NCBI GenBank assembly: GCA_945867185.1
Contig: CAMBHM010000019.1
Coordinates: 1-13,158, forward strand
Origin: Legionella genomosp. 1
GTDB taxonomy: Bacteria; Pseudomonadota; Gammaproteobacteria; Legionellales; Legionellaceae
Length of the DNA: 13,158 nt
Direction of reading: 5' to 3'
Below the pieces are notes generated by a model. That model had not been told where the DNA came from. It did not search any database and was given only the letters and a program-made list of their open reading frames with translations. Of this stretch, positions 1-7,230 are shown piece by piece. Position numbers and translations under genes: made by a program. Numbering within the stretch: the first letter of the stretch is position 1; every line of letters begins with the position of its first letter.

Positions 1-721
1 TATCCACGGAGGTTGTTTTTTCATTCAACCCCAGTATTTTTTGCACTTCTTCTAGGGGCTTATCTAGCATGTCAGCGATTTCTTCTGGACTCGGCTCATG
101 ATCTAAGGTCTGCGTGAGCTGACGCGCTGCTCTTAAGTATACATTCAACTCTTTAACCACATGAATTGGCAATCGAATGGTTCTCGTTTGGTTCATGATG
201 GCCCGCTCTATGGTTTGACGGATCCACCACGTTGCATAGGTCGAAAATCGAAAGCCCCGATCGGGATCAAATTTTTCTACGGATTTCATCAAACCTAAGT
301 TGCCTTCTTCTATCAAATCCAACAAAGGCAACCCACGATTGAGATAGCGTCGTGAGATTTTTACCACCAAGCGCAGATTAGACTCAATCATTTTTTTACG
401 AGAGGCCCCGTCTCCTTGCAAGGCGAGTCTTGAGTAATGCACTTCTTCCTCAGCACTCAGCAATGGAGAAAAGCCAATTTCTCCGAGATACAATTGCGTG
501 GCATCCATCACCTTTTCTAGATGCTTGCCCTTTTGATAAGAGGGAAACGCGGTCTTATCAGAAAAATCATGCGGGCTCAAATCCTCTAGCTCGACTTTTT
601 GAAGCACTTCACTGAGATCAAGGGCATTTTCCCCTTCCAGCTCAACCGGCTCATCCTCCGCAGATAGGACATCCTGTTCTGTCTCTAACGCATCATCCTT
701 TTGCTCTTCGTGTGGGCACAT
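1..721 (-). CDS. rpoS: RNA polymerase sigma factor RpoS (3' end cut off by window edge)
   Basis: This is the stationary-phase/general stress sigma factor, which binds core RNA polymerase and directs it to stress promoters. The 240 complete codons present cover an acidic N-terminal tail (about 1-70), the region 1.2 signature [16 protein letters not shown] (73-88), and a strongly conserved region 2 with [31 protein letters not shown] and [18 protein letters not shown]. Region 3 begins with [15 protein letters not shown]. The end of region 3 and all of region 4 lie beyond position 1. The start is the ATG at 719-721: an in-frame TGA lies 6 nt upstream, and AGGTGAG sits just before it as a ribosome binding site. 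It is the last gene of a surE-nlpD-rpoS cluster, 54 nt after nlpD. RpoS rather than RpoD is chosen because of the short N-terminus, the region 1.2 wording and the nlpD neighbour. Confidence 0.97.
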   Translation of the reverse strand, partial: MCPHEEQKDDALETEQDVLSAEDEPVELEGENALDLSEVLQKVELEDLSPHDFSDKTAFPSYQKGKHLEKVMDATQLYLGEIGFSPLLSAEEEVHYSRLALQGDGASRKKMIESNLRLVVKISRRYLNRGLPLLDLIEEGNLGLMKSVEKFDPDRGFRFSTYATWWIRQTIERAIMNQTRTIRLPIHVVKELNVYLRAARQLTQTLDHEPSPEEIADMLDKPLEEVQKILGLNEKTTSVD

Positions 722-775
722 GTCTCACCTGCTATAAGGTTATTTATAGACCTATTAGTATATACCATAAGAGAT

Positions 776-1510
776 TTACCTTCCCCTTTGCAAGTAACGC
801 ATGGGATCAACCGGTTGTCCGGCTCTGCGAATCTCAAAATGAACCCCCCAGTATCGCCTATCCACTACCCCAATGATAGCAATGGCTTGTCCTGCACGAA
901 TCGACTGCCCTTCTCGAACCAAATTTTTCTGGTTGTTACCATACGCAGTCAAATAATGATTATCATGTTTGATGATGATCAAATTGCCATACCCCGCCAG
1001 TCCATTTCCGGCGTATGCCACCACGCCGTTGTGAGCCGCATGAATTTGCTCTCCCTGTCTTGCCGCAATATCAATGCCTTTTTTTCCTTGATCCGGGCGG
1101 TAATAAGCCACCACTTTGCCCTGTACAGGCCAAACCCAAGCACCTGCCCCTTGTCGTAGAGGTAAGGCATGCCAAATAGATCTGACCACCGGTTGGGGCG
1201 TCGAACGAGTATAGCTAAGAGGGGGCGGCGGTCGACGTAAAAAACTCGCGGACTGCAATCGCACACGTTGCCCTACACGAAGGGTATAAGGAGGCGGCAG
1301 GTGATTCAAAACAGCCAATTGTCGGTAATCTTTTTCATATCGAAACGCAATCGCATATAGCGTTTCGCCGCGGGCGACAATGTGTTCACTCGCATGTGTA
1401 TTGGTAGCACGCCATTGTAATTCCACAACCGGAGCAAGCACTTCTCGCGTACCACAACCACTCAGACCGAACAGTAAAGCCCACCCTACAAAGCGTGCCC
1501 AGCGCCTCAT
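776..1510 (-). CDS. nlpD: NlpD-like lipoprotein, LysM plus degenerate LytM (M23) domain
   Basis: A 244-aa envelope lipoprotein. In enterics NlpD activates the septal amidase AmiC during daughter-cell separation. The N-terminus is a short basic signal with lipobox LSGC (Cys19). A LysM peptidoglycan-binding domain follows (about 43-85, HIVARGETLYAIA to VGQRVRL), then a Pro-rich linker, then a LytM/M23 domain (about 128-238). The LytM metal site is incomplete: the first His of the HxxxD motif is replaced (GKKGID) and the middle region reads YLTAYGNN, while VHFEIR is kept. E. coli NlpD is degenerate in the same way, so this should be an activator and not a hydrolase. I start it at the ATG at 1508-1510 and not at the upstream TTG: this ATG overlaps the surE TGA (ATGA), has AGAGGG 6 nt upstream, and gives a clean lipoprotein signal. 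By analogy with enterics, an rpoS promoter may lie inside this gene; I did not identify one. Confidence 0.93.
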   Translation of the reverse strand: MRRWARFVGWALLFGLSGCGTREVLAPVVELQWRATNTHASEHIVARGETLYAIAFRYEKDYRQLAVLNHLPPPYTLRVGQRVRLQSASFLRRPPPPLSYTRSTPQPVVRSIWHALPLRQGAGAWVWPVQGKVVAYYRPDQGKKGIDIAARQGEQIHAAHNGVVAYAGNGLAGYGNLIIIKHDNHYLTAYGNNQKNLVREGQSIRAGQAIAIIGVVDRRYWGVHFEIRRAGQPVDPMRYLQRGR

Positions 1511-2259
1511 AAAATACCCTCTGTCCAAGAGGAAACTTGCTCAAATACTTTATAGTGGGTCATATCAAGATGGAGTGGGGTAAGCGACACATTGCGTTGA
1601 TTCACTGCATGAAAATCAGTGCCAGGCCCAGCATCCGCTTCAGGGCCTGCAGGCCCCACCCAATAAATCGCATGTCCCCTGGGATCGTGTTCCTTCACCA
1701 TTGGCTCTGCCGCATGACGCGTTCCCAAGCGCGTGACTTCAATCCCTTTTAATTCATCAAAAGGCACATTCGGCACATTGACGTTTAAAATCGTCTTTGA
1801 GGGCAAGGGGTTCGTATTGAGCTTCATAATAAGCTGGCGTACCAAGCGTGCAGCTGTATCATAATGATAGATCCCATTATCCCCTAGCATAGACACTGCA
1901 ATGGCTGGTAACCCTAAAAATCGTCCTTCCATCGCGGCCGCCACCGTGCCCGAATAAATAATATCATCGCCCAGATTAGCGCCTTCATTAATGCCTGAAA
2001 CCACCAAATCAAAGGGTTTATCAAAAAAACCTGTCAACGCCAAATGAACACAGTCCGTGGGCGTCCCTTCCACGCTATAATGTCCATTATCAAGCTGCCT
2101 GGCTCGTAAAGGTCGCGATAACGTCAACGAGTTGCTCGCCCCGCTTCGATTCCTATCAGGCGCCATGATCTCCAACTCAGCAAATGTAGAAAGCTCCTGA
2201 ACCAAGGCGCGTAATCCTGGAGCCAGGACGCCATCATCGTTACTCAATAATATTCTCAT
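1507..2259 (-). CDS. surE: 5'/3'-nucleotidase SurE
   Basis: A 250-aa metal-dependent survival protein of the SurE family, which removes phosphate from nucleoside 5'- and 3'-monophosphates (and short polyphosphate in E. coli). The length matches the family. The metal site is visible: ILLSNDDG near the N-terminus (Asp8, Asp9), the DRNRSG loop with Ser39, and VVSGINEGANLGDD with Asn91. The family segments EGTPTDCVHLA and YSGTVAAAMEG are also intact. The start is the ATG at 2257-2259. A TTG one codon upstream is possible but the ATG gives the classic MRILLSNDDG start. Its ATG shares a base with the TGA of the upstream small gene (TGATG), and its own TGA overlaps the nlpD ATG, so the three genes are probably one translationally coupled transcript. 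In enterics pcm would sit between surE and nlpD; here it is missing. Confidence 0.97.
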   Translation of the reverse strand: MRILLSNDDGVLAPGLRALVQELSTFAELEIMAPDRNRSGASNSLTLSRPLRARQLDNGHYSVEGTPTDCVHLALTGFFDKPFDLVVSGINEGANLGDDIIYSGTVAAAMEGRFLGLPAIAVSMLGDNGIYHYDTAARLVRQLIMKLNTNPLPSKTILNVNVPNVPFDELKGIEVTRLGTRHAAEPMVKEHDPRGHAIYWVGPAGPEADAGPGTDFHAVNQRNVSLTPLHLDMTHYKVFEQVSSWTEGIL

Positions 2260-2633
2260 CAAACGCTCACTGGGGATTCAAGCCATTTTACCACTGCCAA
2301 ACGGGTGGCCAACTGTCGTTTATTCTCGGCCAAAGCCGCAAGGGCTGTTTGATTCTGCTCTCCTTGTTGTAAAGCCAACTCTTGTTTGGCAATCGATTCT
2401 TGTAGAGACAAAATAATTTGCCCAAACCCTTGCGGACTCGAGCGCAATTGAGAGGCCAATACATTCACTTGTACGGCTATCTCGTTTAGCTGATCACAAC
2501 TCAATACAGTTGGAGGCGTCGCTGGACACTGTGCCAATGCTGCTTGCAACAAGGTTGGATGCAATTGATAATCCGGTGGGGCTTTTGCCATCAACGAACA
2601 AGGTAACAATAGAAACAATAGATATTTTTTCAT
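2259..2633 (-). CDS. small exported protein of unknown function, upstream of surE
   Basis: A 124-aa protein I do not recognise. With the ATG at 2631-2633 it begins MKKYLLFLLLPCSLMAKA, a typical short Sec signal peptide, so the mature part should be periplasmic. The Cys in this segment follows a Pro and does not make a good lipobox. The mature part has two further Cys (CPATPPTVLSC) that could form a disulfide, then a Gln/Ala/Leu-rich helical stretch (IILSLQESIAKQELALQQ and AALAENKRQLATRLAVVKWL) with coiled-coil character. The reading frame is open about 13 codons further upstream, but that extension puts polar residues ahead of the signal. No strong ribosome binding site is seen for either start. 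The stop overlaps the surE ATG, which supports it as a real gene in the surE-nlpD-rpoS operon. It could act in the envelope, but nothing in the sequence fixes a function. Confidence 0.7.
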   Translation of the reverse strand: MKKYLLFLLLPCSLMAKAPPDYQLHPTLLQAALAQCPATPPTVLSCDQLNEIAVQVNVLASQLRSSPQGFGQIILSLQESIAKQELALQQGEQNQTALAALAENKRQLATRLAVVKWLESPVSV

Positions 2634-2754
2634 AGCACACACTAAAGATAAAAACACGTAGTGTACCATCACTTTGAATAAATTGACTCGCTCTTCTCAG
2701 AAAATCTTACCTCGCGACTCTGAATCCTAGGACTGTCGTCCCCGCGCGCTGATA

Positions 2755-4041
2755 TCAAGGTCGTCGTGGAAATCTAGACTGTCCGGTACGTCCTGGTTGT
2801 GAACGACCGCCTGCTGAACATTTAGAAGACCGGGAGCCTGATCGTATGGGCGCTTTGCTAGGTCTTTGTGAGGTAGACCTTGAGGGGCTAGAAGCAACGG
2901 GCACCCCATGCGTTGGTTCAAAGTCATCAATATCTACTCGTTCTAACCGCTGTTTTATCAATCGTTCAATGTCATGCAACTGTTTCGCTTCATCAGCACT
3001 CACTAAAGAAATGGCTTGCCCAACTGATCCGGCTCGCCCTGTTCGACCAATACGATGCACATAATCTTCTGCTACATTGGGCAGATCAAAATTAACCACT
3101 CTTGGCAATTGATCAATATCAATCCCACGAGCTGCAATATCTGTCGCAACCAAAATACGAACCGTGCCCCCTTTGAAGTCAGCCAATGCTTTGGTTCGCT
3201 GAGATTGACTCTTATTACCATGAATCGCGAGCGCATCAATCCCATCTAGTGCAAGCAACTTCACCAATTTGTTCGCACCATGTTTTGTTCTTGAGAAAAT
3301 AAGGGCCTGATCCCAAGCTTGACTTCGAATCAAATGACTCAATAACTCTGTTTTACGAGCTTTATCCACCGGATGGACCAACTGAGACACAGAGACCGCT
3401 GCAATATTTCGGGGTGCGACACTGATTTCAACAGGATTTTTTAAAAACGCTTTGGCCAGTTGACAAATATCATTTGAAAACGTTGCAGAAAATAACAACG
3501 TCTGACGTTTGCTAGGTAGCAACGCCATGATCCGCTTGATGTCATGAATAAACCCCATGTCCAACATGCGATCGGCCTCATCGAGCACCAACGTCTCTAG
3601 CGTATCAAATCGAATAGCGCGTTGTGAATACAAATCCAAAAGGCGACCTGGCGTTGCAACAAGCATATCAACCCCTGCTCGTAACTTCATCATCTGAGGG
3701 TTGATTTTTACCCCCCCAAATACCACAGCAGCACTGCGGTTCATGTGTGCCCCATAATCCACGACACTTTGATAAATTTGTGCAGCCAGCTCCCTTGTTG
3801 GCGCTAAAATCAATACGGTTGCATGATTGGGCTTCGCACGGGGTTTTTCAGTCAACCGCATGAGCAACGGCAATACAAATCCTGCGGTTTTACCCGTACC
3901 TGTTTGTGCTGAAGCCAGTAAATCGTCCCCACGCAATACCACGGGAATAGCTTGTGTTTGTATCGGGGTGGGTGTCTCATAACCTTGCTGAATCAGAGCA
4001 CGTAATAAGGGCTCAGACAAGCCAAGCGTGGAAAAAGTCAT
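2755..4041 (-). CDS. rhlE: DEAD-box ATP-dependent RNA helicase, RhlE type
   Basis: A 428-aa cytoplasmic RNA helicase with all core motifs: Q motif (Phe3 with PTPIQ at 24-28), Walker A AQTGTGKT (45-52), PTRELAAQ (81-88), GG and TPGR (about 130-133), DEAD (154-157), SAT (185-187), and in the second RecA domain [11 protein letters not shown] (298-308) and HRIGRTGR (329-336). The opening [19 protein letters not shown] and the lack of a specific accessory domain fit RhlE and not SrmB, DeaD or DbpA. The tail (about 375-428) is a low-complexity Ser/Arg/Pro/Gly-rich basic extension, common in RhlE proteins and likely to bind RNA. Family roles are RNA remodelling in ribosome maturation and mRNA decay. 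The start has GAGGT 6 nt upstream. It is transcribed away from the malic enzyme gene and toward the surE cluster, 121 bp from the next start; no clear terminator separates them. Confidence 0.93.
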   Translation of the reverse strand: MTFSTLGLSEPLLRALIQQGYETPTPIQTQAIPVVLRGDDLLASAQTGTGKTAGFVLPLLMRLTEKPRAKPNHATVLILAPTRELAAQIYQSVVDYGAHMNRSAAVVFGGVKINPQMMKLRAGVDMLVATPGRLLDLYSQRAIRFDTLETLVLDEADRMLDMGFIHDIKRIMALLPSKRQTLLFSATFSNDICQLAKAFLKNPVEISVAPRNIAAVSVSQLVHPVDKARKTELLSHLIRSQAWDQALIFSRTKHGANKLVKLLALDGIDALAIHGNKSQSQRTKALADFKGGTVRILVATDIAARGIDIDQLPRVVNFDLPNVAEDYVHRIGRTGRAGSVGQAISLVSADEAKQLHDIERLIKQRLERVDIDDFEPTHGVPVASSPSRSTSQRPSKAPIRSGSRSSKCSAGGRSQPGRTGQSRFPRRP

Positions 4042-4065
4042 GAAATTACCTCACAGAAAACAAAT

Positions 4066-4108
4066 AAAAAGTTCAAACTATAGACATATTATCATAGAAC
4101 TGAACTTT
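4066..4108. repeat. imperfect inverted repeat in the rhlE/malic enzyme divergent gap
   Basis: AAAGTTCA at 4068-4075 is matched by its exact complement TGAACTTT at 4101-4108. Inside, CTAT (4078-4081) pairs with ATAG (4094-4097), giving an interrupted 41-bp inverted repeat. A possible rhlE promoter on the minus strand (TATAGT at 4077-4082, TTCAGT at 4099-4104, 16-nt spacer) falls inside it. It could be an operator for either divergent gene or a hairpin in a leader RNA. The match is seen; the role is inference. Confidence 0.45.
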
Positions 4109-4170
4109 CTTATAGAAAAAAAGCAAATTTCATGCGATCGTATACGTAAAAACAAAGGAAGATCCCCTTC

Positions 4171-5886
4171 ATGCTAGATTTTACCCTACATCGCGACGAC
4201 CATACTGGCGAATGCATTATCGAAACGTCCCTGTGTGGCAAATTGTTACTAACTACTCCACAACTGAATAAAGGAACTGCCTTTACTCAAGAAGAACGGC
4301 GTATCTTCGGTCTATTGGGGAAATTACCGCATCGCGTGGAAACCTTGGATGAGCAAGTCAAACGAGCGTATTTTCAATTCTCCAGTTACACCTCTCATTT
4401 ACAACAAAATATTTATCTCAATAATCTTCATGATAAAAATCAAATCCTATTTTACAAGCTCGTCAGTCGGCATTTGGGGGAGATGATTCCCATCATCTAC
4501 ACACCTATTGTAGGCAGTGCTGTCAAATCTTTCAGTCAAGAATATCGGCAACCCAGAGGGCTCTATATCACTCATACTGATCTCCACCAATTAGATGAAA
4601 TTTTAGAAAACCGCTCCAATCCAGAGATCGACTTGATTGTGGTCACCGACGGCGAAGGCGTGCTTGGGATTGGCGATCAAGGGATTGGCGGAATGGATAT
4701 TCCAGTCGCCAAACTGATGGTTTATAGTTTATGTGGGGGGATTGATCCGACGAGAACGCTCCCTGTTTTTCTAGATGTAGGCACTAATAACCAAACCTTA
4801 TTAGAGGATCCTATGTACCTTGGGTATCGTCATGAGCGTATTCATGGTAAGCCCTATGATCAATTCATTAAAGCCTTTGTCAGCAGTATTCGTAGCCATT
4901 TTCCAAACGCTTTCCTTCACTGGGAAGACTTTGGACGCGGCAATGCGCGACGAATATTAGATCATTTCCAAGATGAGCTCTGCACCTTCAATGATGATAT
5001 CCAAGGCACTGGCGCTGTGACCTTGGCAGCGCTACTGTCCGCCGCAGAGATCACAGGACTACCCCTTTTGGAGCATCGCTTTGTCGTCTTTGGAGCAGGC
5101 TCTGCTGGAACGGGTATCAGTGAACAAATCGTTGACGCGCTCGTTCGACAAGGGCTATCTAGCGCCGAGGCCCACAGTCGATTTTGGCTGATTGATCGTC
5201 AAGGGTTGTTGATGGCAACAGATGATACGCTCACCGACGCACAAAAACCCTTTGCACGACAAGAAACAGAGATAGTCGGATGGTCGATGCACGATAAAAA
5301 AACACCTTCTCTTGCCGATACCGTACGCAACATCAAACCAACTATTCTTATCGGTTGCTCAGCACAACCAGGTGCTTTCTCCGAAGATATCATTGAAACC
5401 ATGTGCGCCCATTGTGAGCGTCCGATTATCTTCCCTTTATCCAATCCAGATGAAAAATGTGAAGCACAACCTGCAGATATTTTAACCTGGAGTAACGGGA
5501 AAGCCCTGATTGCAACCGGTACAGCATTCCCTGCTGTGGAATTTCAAAATCGCTCAGTCAGCATCACCCAATGTAACAATGCGTTGGTCTTCCCAGGGAT
5601 TGGATTAGGCATTTTAGCAGTCCGCGCAAAACGGCTCTCTAAAGCCATGATTTGGGCTGCAGCAGACGCACTGAGTCACTTTGCTCCCTGCAAAAAGGAC
5701 AGCTTTCTACCCTTGCTCCCCGCCTTAGATGACGCGCAGTTGGTTGCAAAACAAATCGCTATAGCCGTAGCAAAAACCGCGATAGAAACAGGCCTTGCCG
5801 AGTGCGATGATGATCTCACTACCCGCATTCAAACCCTGTTTTGGGAGCCAAGATACTTGCCTTATCAACGCATCCCTGTGAAGTGA
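4171..5886 (+). CDS. maeA: NAD-type malic enzyme (oxaloacetate-decarboxylating)
   Basis: A 571-aa cytoplasmic enzyme converting L-malate plus NAD(P)+ to pyruvate, CO2 and NAD(P)H. The length matches E. coli MaeA/SfcA (about 565 aa) and not the longer MaeB with its phosphotransacetylase-like tail. Visible motifs are the catalytic Tyr in IIYTP (Tyr110), VVTDGEGVLGIGDQG (157-171) followed by the catalytic Lys in IPVAKL (Lys181), metal ligands in HWEDF (Glu252, Asp253) and FNDDIQGTG (273-281), and the Rossmann signature GAGSAGTG (308-315). Later family segments are GCSAQPGAFSEDII and FPLSNP. NAD preference is inferred from the subfamily; NADP use cannot be excluded. The ATG at 4171 is preceded by AGGAAG about 9 nt away. 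It feeds pyruvate from C4 acids, which suits growth on amino acids. Its last 22 bp overlap the end of the convergent inhibitor gene. Confidence 0.96.
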   Translation: MLDFTLHRDDHTGECIIETSLCGKLLLTTPQLNKGTAFTQEERRIFGLLGKLPHRVETLDEQVKRAYFQFSSYTSHLQQNIYLNNLHDKNQILFYKLVSRHLGEMIPIIYTPIVGSAVKSFSQEYRQPRGLYITHTDLHQLDEILENRSNPEIDLIVVTDGEGVLGIGDQGIGGMDIPVAKLMVYSLCGGIDPTRTLPVFLDVGTNNQTLLEDPMYLGYRHERIHGKPYDQFIKAFVSSIRSHFPNAFLHWEDFGRGNARRILDHFQDELCTFNDDIQGTGAVTLAALLSAAEITGLPLLEHRFVVFGAGSAGTGISEQIVDALVRQGLSSAEAHSRFWLIDRQGLLMATDDTLTDAQKPFARQETEIVGWSMHDKKTPSLADTVRNIKPTILIGCSAQPGAFSEDIIETMCAHCERPIIFPLSNPDEKCEAQPADILTWSNGKALIATGTAFPAVEFQNRSVSITQCNNALVFPGIGLGILAVRAKRLSKAMIWAAADALSHFAPCKKDSFLPLLPALDDAQLVAKQIAIAVAKTAIETGLAECDDDLTTRIQTLFWEPRYLPYQRIPVK

Positions 5887-6233
5887 ACAAGCACTTGCTG
5901 CCTCGTTCCTTTTGTTTTTTCCCAAGGCCGACTATACGTAAAAGAAAGCGTGGTTTTCTGAAGGCATGATCGATTTTTGCTCACAACAAATACAAAGGTC
6001 ATCACACCACCAGCCCCTATGAGATGGGTCTTAGGAGGCAAGAATGTCTGCTTACTGAGCGTGACACAGGATTTATCATAAGCTGTTGAAGCCCACTGAT
6101 ACCCGGTCGTAGGATTTGCTGGCAATGAAACCGTAAACTGCGTGGCATGGGGATCTACTTGCATGGTCATTGGACGCGCAGCACATCCCCACAGGGCATA
6201 CAAAAATAAAAAACACCCACAGAACGCTTTCAT
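5865..6233 (-). CDS. chagasin-type (I42) cysteine protease inhibitor lipoprotein
   Basis: A 122-aa exported protein. All three inhibitory loops of the chagasin/ICP fold are present and in order: NPTTGYQW (40-47, BC loop), GAGG (73-76, DE loop) and RPWE (102-105, FG loop). Proteins of this family plug the active site of papain-like cysteine proteases. The N-terminus MKAFCGCFLFLYALWGC looks like a lipoprotein signal with Cys17 as acceptor, although LWGC is a loose lipobox; otherwise the signal would be cleaved after the Ala-Ala that follows. I use the ATG at 6231-6233 and not the far upstream start, because it creates the signal peptide and lies 1 nt after the stop of the upstream gene. Three further Cys (7, 56, 90) could allow a disulfide. 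The 3' end overlaps the malic enzyme gene by 22 bp on the opposite strand. Its target (own or host protease) is unknown. Confidence 0.85.
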   Translation of the reverse strand: MKAFCGCFLFLYALWGCAARPMTMQVDPHATQFTVSLPANPTTGYQWASTAYDKSCVTLSKQTFLPPKTHLIGAGGVMTFVFVVSKNRSCLQKTTLSFTYSRPWEKTKGTRQQVLVHFTGMR

Positions 6234-6234
6234 C

Positions 6235-6525
6235 TTATTTCTTTGCTTTAGCAGCTGCTTTTTTTGGAGCAGGAGCGGCTTCTTTATCACAGAAAGGGGC
6301 ATCCTCTCCTTCACCATGGGTATGGCAATGTGAGTGCGGGCAATGACAAAAGAGGTGTTTATGGCACAACAAGACTATACCTGTAAAAAACATGGCCAAG
6401 ATACCCAATCCATTGCAAGTGATAACGGTCAGAAAAGCCGCCAACACCAAGAATACAAGCCCCAACAACTGATGCCGGTATGCCCAACAACACGCAGTAG
6501 TGCTGCAAGATTTTGAATTTTTCAT
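6235..6525 (-). CDS. small two-helix membrane protein with Cys/His-rich cluster
   Basis: A 96-aa protein I do not recognise. It has two hydrophobic segments (about 19-36 and 40-54) separated by a short CNG turn, so it should be an inner-membrane hairpin. Next comes a striking cluster, residues 54-70, in which 11 of 17 positions are Cys or His (CHKHLFCHCPHSHCHTH), then an acidic GEGED. The Lys/Ala/Pro tail (APKKAAAKAKK) is low-complexity and basic. The N-terminal part holds three more Cys (7, 12, 13). The Cys/His cluster suggests transition-metal binding; that is inference. The start is well supported: AAGGAGGA lies directly upstream of the ATG. The stop is 1 nt before the start of the inhibitor lipoprotein, so the two are surely co-transcribed. 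It diverges from yggX across 127 bp, which could hold a shared regulatory region. Confidence 0.75.
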   Translation of the reverse strand: MKNSKSCSTTACCWAYRHQLLGLVFLVLAAFLTVITCNGLGILAMFFTGIVLLCHKHLFCHCPHSHCHTHGEGEDAPFCDKEAAPAPKKAAAKAKK

Positions 6526-6652
6526 CGCTTCCTCCTTGAACAGCGAACAGTGTAGATCACATGCACGCTATAATGATAGAATAACAACTAACTCCCCTTA
6601 AGCCTATACGTTCAAGCAGCAACTCGCAAGATCTGCTTTAATAAGGATCCCT

Positions 6653-6919
6653 ATGACACGTTTATTATTTTGTGAAAAACTACAACAAGAAGCAGAGGGG
6701 ATGTTGTCCCCACCCTTTCCTGGCCCCTTAGGCGAACGTATTTTCAACCACATCTCAAAGCAAGCATGGAGCTTGTGGGTGGGGCATCAAACCATGTTGA
6801 TCAATGAATATCGCTTGAGTTTACTCGATCCAAAATCACGTACTTTTTTACAAGATGAAATGAAAAATTATTTTTTTGGCGACGGATCTCAGAAACCTGC
6901 AGGTTACCGACCTGAATAA
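6653..6919 (+). CDS. yggX: Fe(II)-trafficking / oxidative damage protection protein YggX
   Basis: An 88-aa cytoplasmic protein of the YggX family (E. coli 91 aa). It protects Fe-S clusters from oxidants and is thought to handle labile Fe(II). Family landmarks are intact: [11 protein letters not shown] near the N-terminus with the conserved Cys7, [30 protein letters not shown], and the C-terminal GYRPE. AAGGA lies 5 nt before the ATG. In many gammaproteobacteria yggX follows mutY; here it stands alone, divergent from the Cys/His membrane protein and followed by tRNA-Phe. A TATAAT at 6569-6574 could be a -10 box for it, but I see no matching -35. The family assignment is secure; the regulation is not visible. 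Confidence 0.96.
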   Translation: MTRLLFCEKLQQEAEGMLSPPFPGPLGERIFNHISKQAWSLWVGHQTMLINEYRLSLLDPKSRTFLQDEMKNYFFGDGSQKPAGYRPE

Positions 6920-6941
6920 ATTTATTTGAACAAGATTCCAC

Positions 6942-6970
6942 TTGACTCATACCCGTTCTCGGAGTCTAAT
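6942..6970 (+). promoter_or_regulatory. sigma70-type promoter of tRNA-Phe
   Basis: TTGACT at 6942-6947 and TCTAAT at 6965-6970 are separated by exactly 17 nt, and the tRNA 5' end follows 13 nt after the -10 box. Each hexamer has one mismatch to consensus. This is the best promoter-like match I noticed in the window, which fits a stable RNA gene with its own transcription. Confidence 0.65.
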
Positions 6971-6983
6971 ACACCCGTCTTAT

Positions 6984-7059
6984 GGCCAGATAGCTCAGTC
7001 GGTAGAGCAAAGGACTGAAAATCCTTGTGTCGCTGGTTCGATTCCAGCTCTGGCCACCA
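6984..7059 (+). tRNA. tRNA-Phe (GAA anticodon)
   Basis: A 76-nt cloverleaf that folds cleanly. The acceptor stem is GGCCAGA with TCTGGCC, then A73 and an encoded CCA. The D arm is GCTC...GAGC, and the anticodon stem AAGGA/TCCTT carries the loop CTGAAAA with anticodon GAA. The variable region is GTGTC and the T arm is GCTGG-TTCGATT-CCAGC. No intrinsic terminator with a GC stem follows; there is only a T-rich run at about 7078-7087. The gene marks the boundary between a conserved block and accessory-looking genes. Confidence 0.97.
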
Positions 7060-7074
7060 ATCCAAAGGACGATT

Positions 7075-7221
7075 ATGTTTTCTTTTTTTACACACCCCAA
7101 ACAGGCTCCTTTGCAACTGATGAATATGGTATGGATAGGTGGTCTAGATCTGGTGGCGCATCTTTGCAATGAGCTAATCTGCATTCTTAACTGGACTCAT
7201 AAAGAACATCCACATTTGTGA
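7075..7221 (+). CDS. possible 48-aa microprotein between tRNA-Phe and the RibH-like gene
   Basis: A short ORF starting 15 nt after the tRNA CCA end. The ATG at 7075 has a good ribosome binding site (AAAGGA, 5 nt upstream). The peptide has a polar start (FSFFTHPKQAP), a hydrophobic or amphipathic helix-like middle (LQLMNMVWIGGLDLVAHLCN, ELICILNW) and a basic/His end (THKEHPHL). It ends 9 nt before the GTG of the lumazine-synthase-like gene, which suggests a two-gene unit, possibly reading through from the tRNA promoter. I recognise no family. The call rests on the Shine-Dalgarno match and position; a chance ORF of this length is quite possible. If not coding, this is the leader of the next gene. 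Confidence 0.35.
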   Translation: MFSFFTHPKQAPLQLMNMVWIGGLDLVAHLCNELICILNWTHKEHPHL

Positions 7222-7230
7222 GCTCTTATC

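Noticed and set aside
701..1159. 152-codon plus-strand ORF opposite nlpD and the nlpD-rpoS gap
   Set aside because: It lies against a clearly conserved LysM/LytM gene, has no good ribosome binding site and no recognisable protein features.
1510..1528. Upstream TTG start for nlpD (six extra codons)
   Set aside because: The ATG at 1510 overlaps the surE stop, has a proper ribosome binding site and gives a standard lipoprotein signal.
2673..2754. Terminator between rhlE and the surE cluster (GGAC-TGTC-GTCC hairpin near 2730)
   Set aside because: The stem is only 4 bp and no T-run follows in the right orientation.
6233..6317. Upstream start for the inhibitor gene (28 extra residues)
   Set aside because: It would bury the signal peptide inside the protein and overlap the preceding gene; the inner ATG is coupled to that gene's stop.
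6568..6587. Possible Fur box upstream of yggX (ATAATGATA)
   Set aside because: Only the left half matches the Fur consensus; the right half (GAATAACAA) does not match at all. The AT-rich -10 region explains it.
7031..7059. tRNA 3' end as an attachment site with a second copy in the window
   Set aside because: I found no second copy of the T-arm/acceptor sequence to the right; the short GGTTCGATTC match near 11547 lies in a coding region and is not extended.
6922..7184. Minus-strand ORFs across tRNA-Phe (with the string ELESNQRHKDFQSFALPTELSG split over the tRNA)
   Set aside because: This is the antisense translation of a tRNA-Phe gene, a well-known spurious protein. The tRNA fold explains the sequence.
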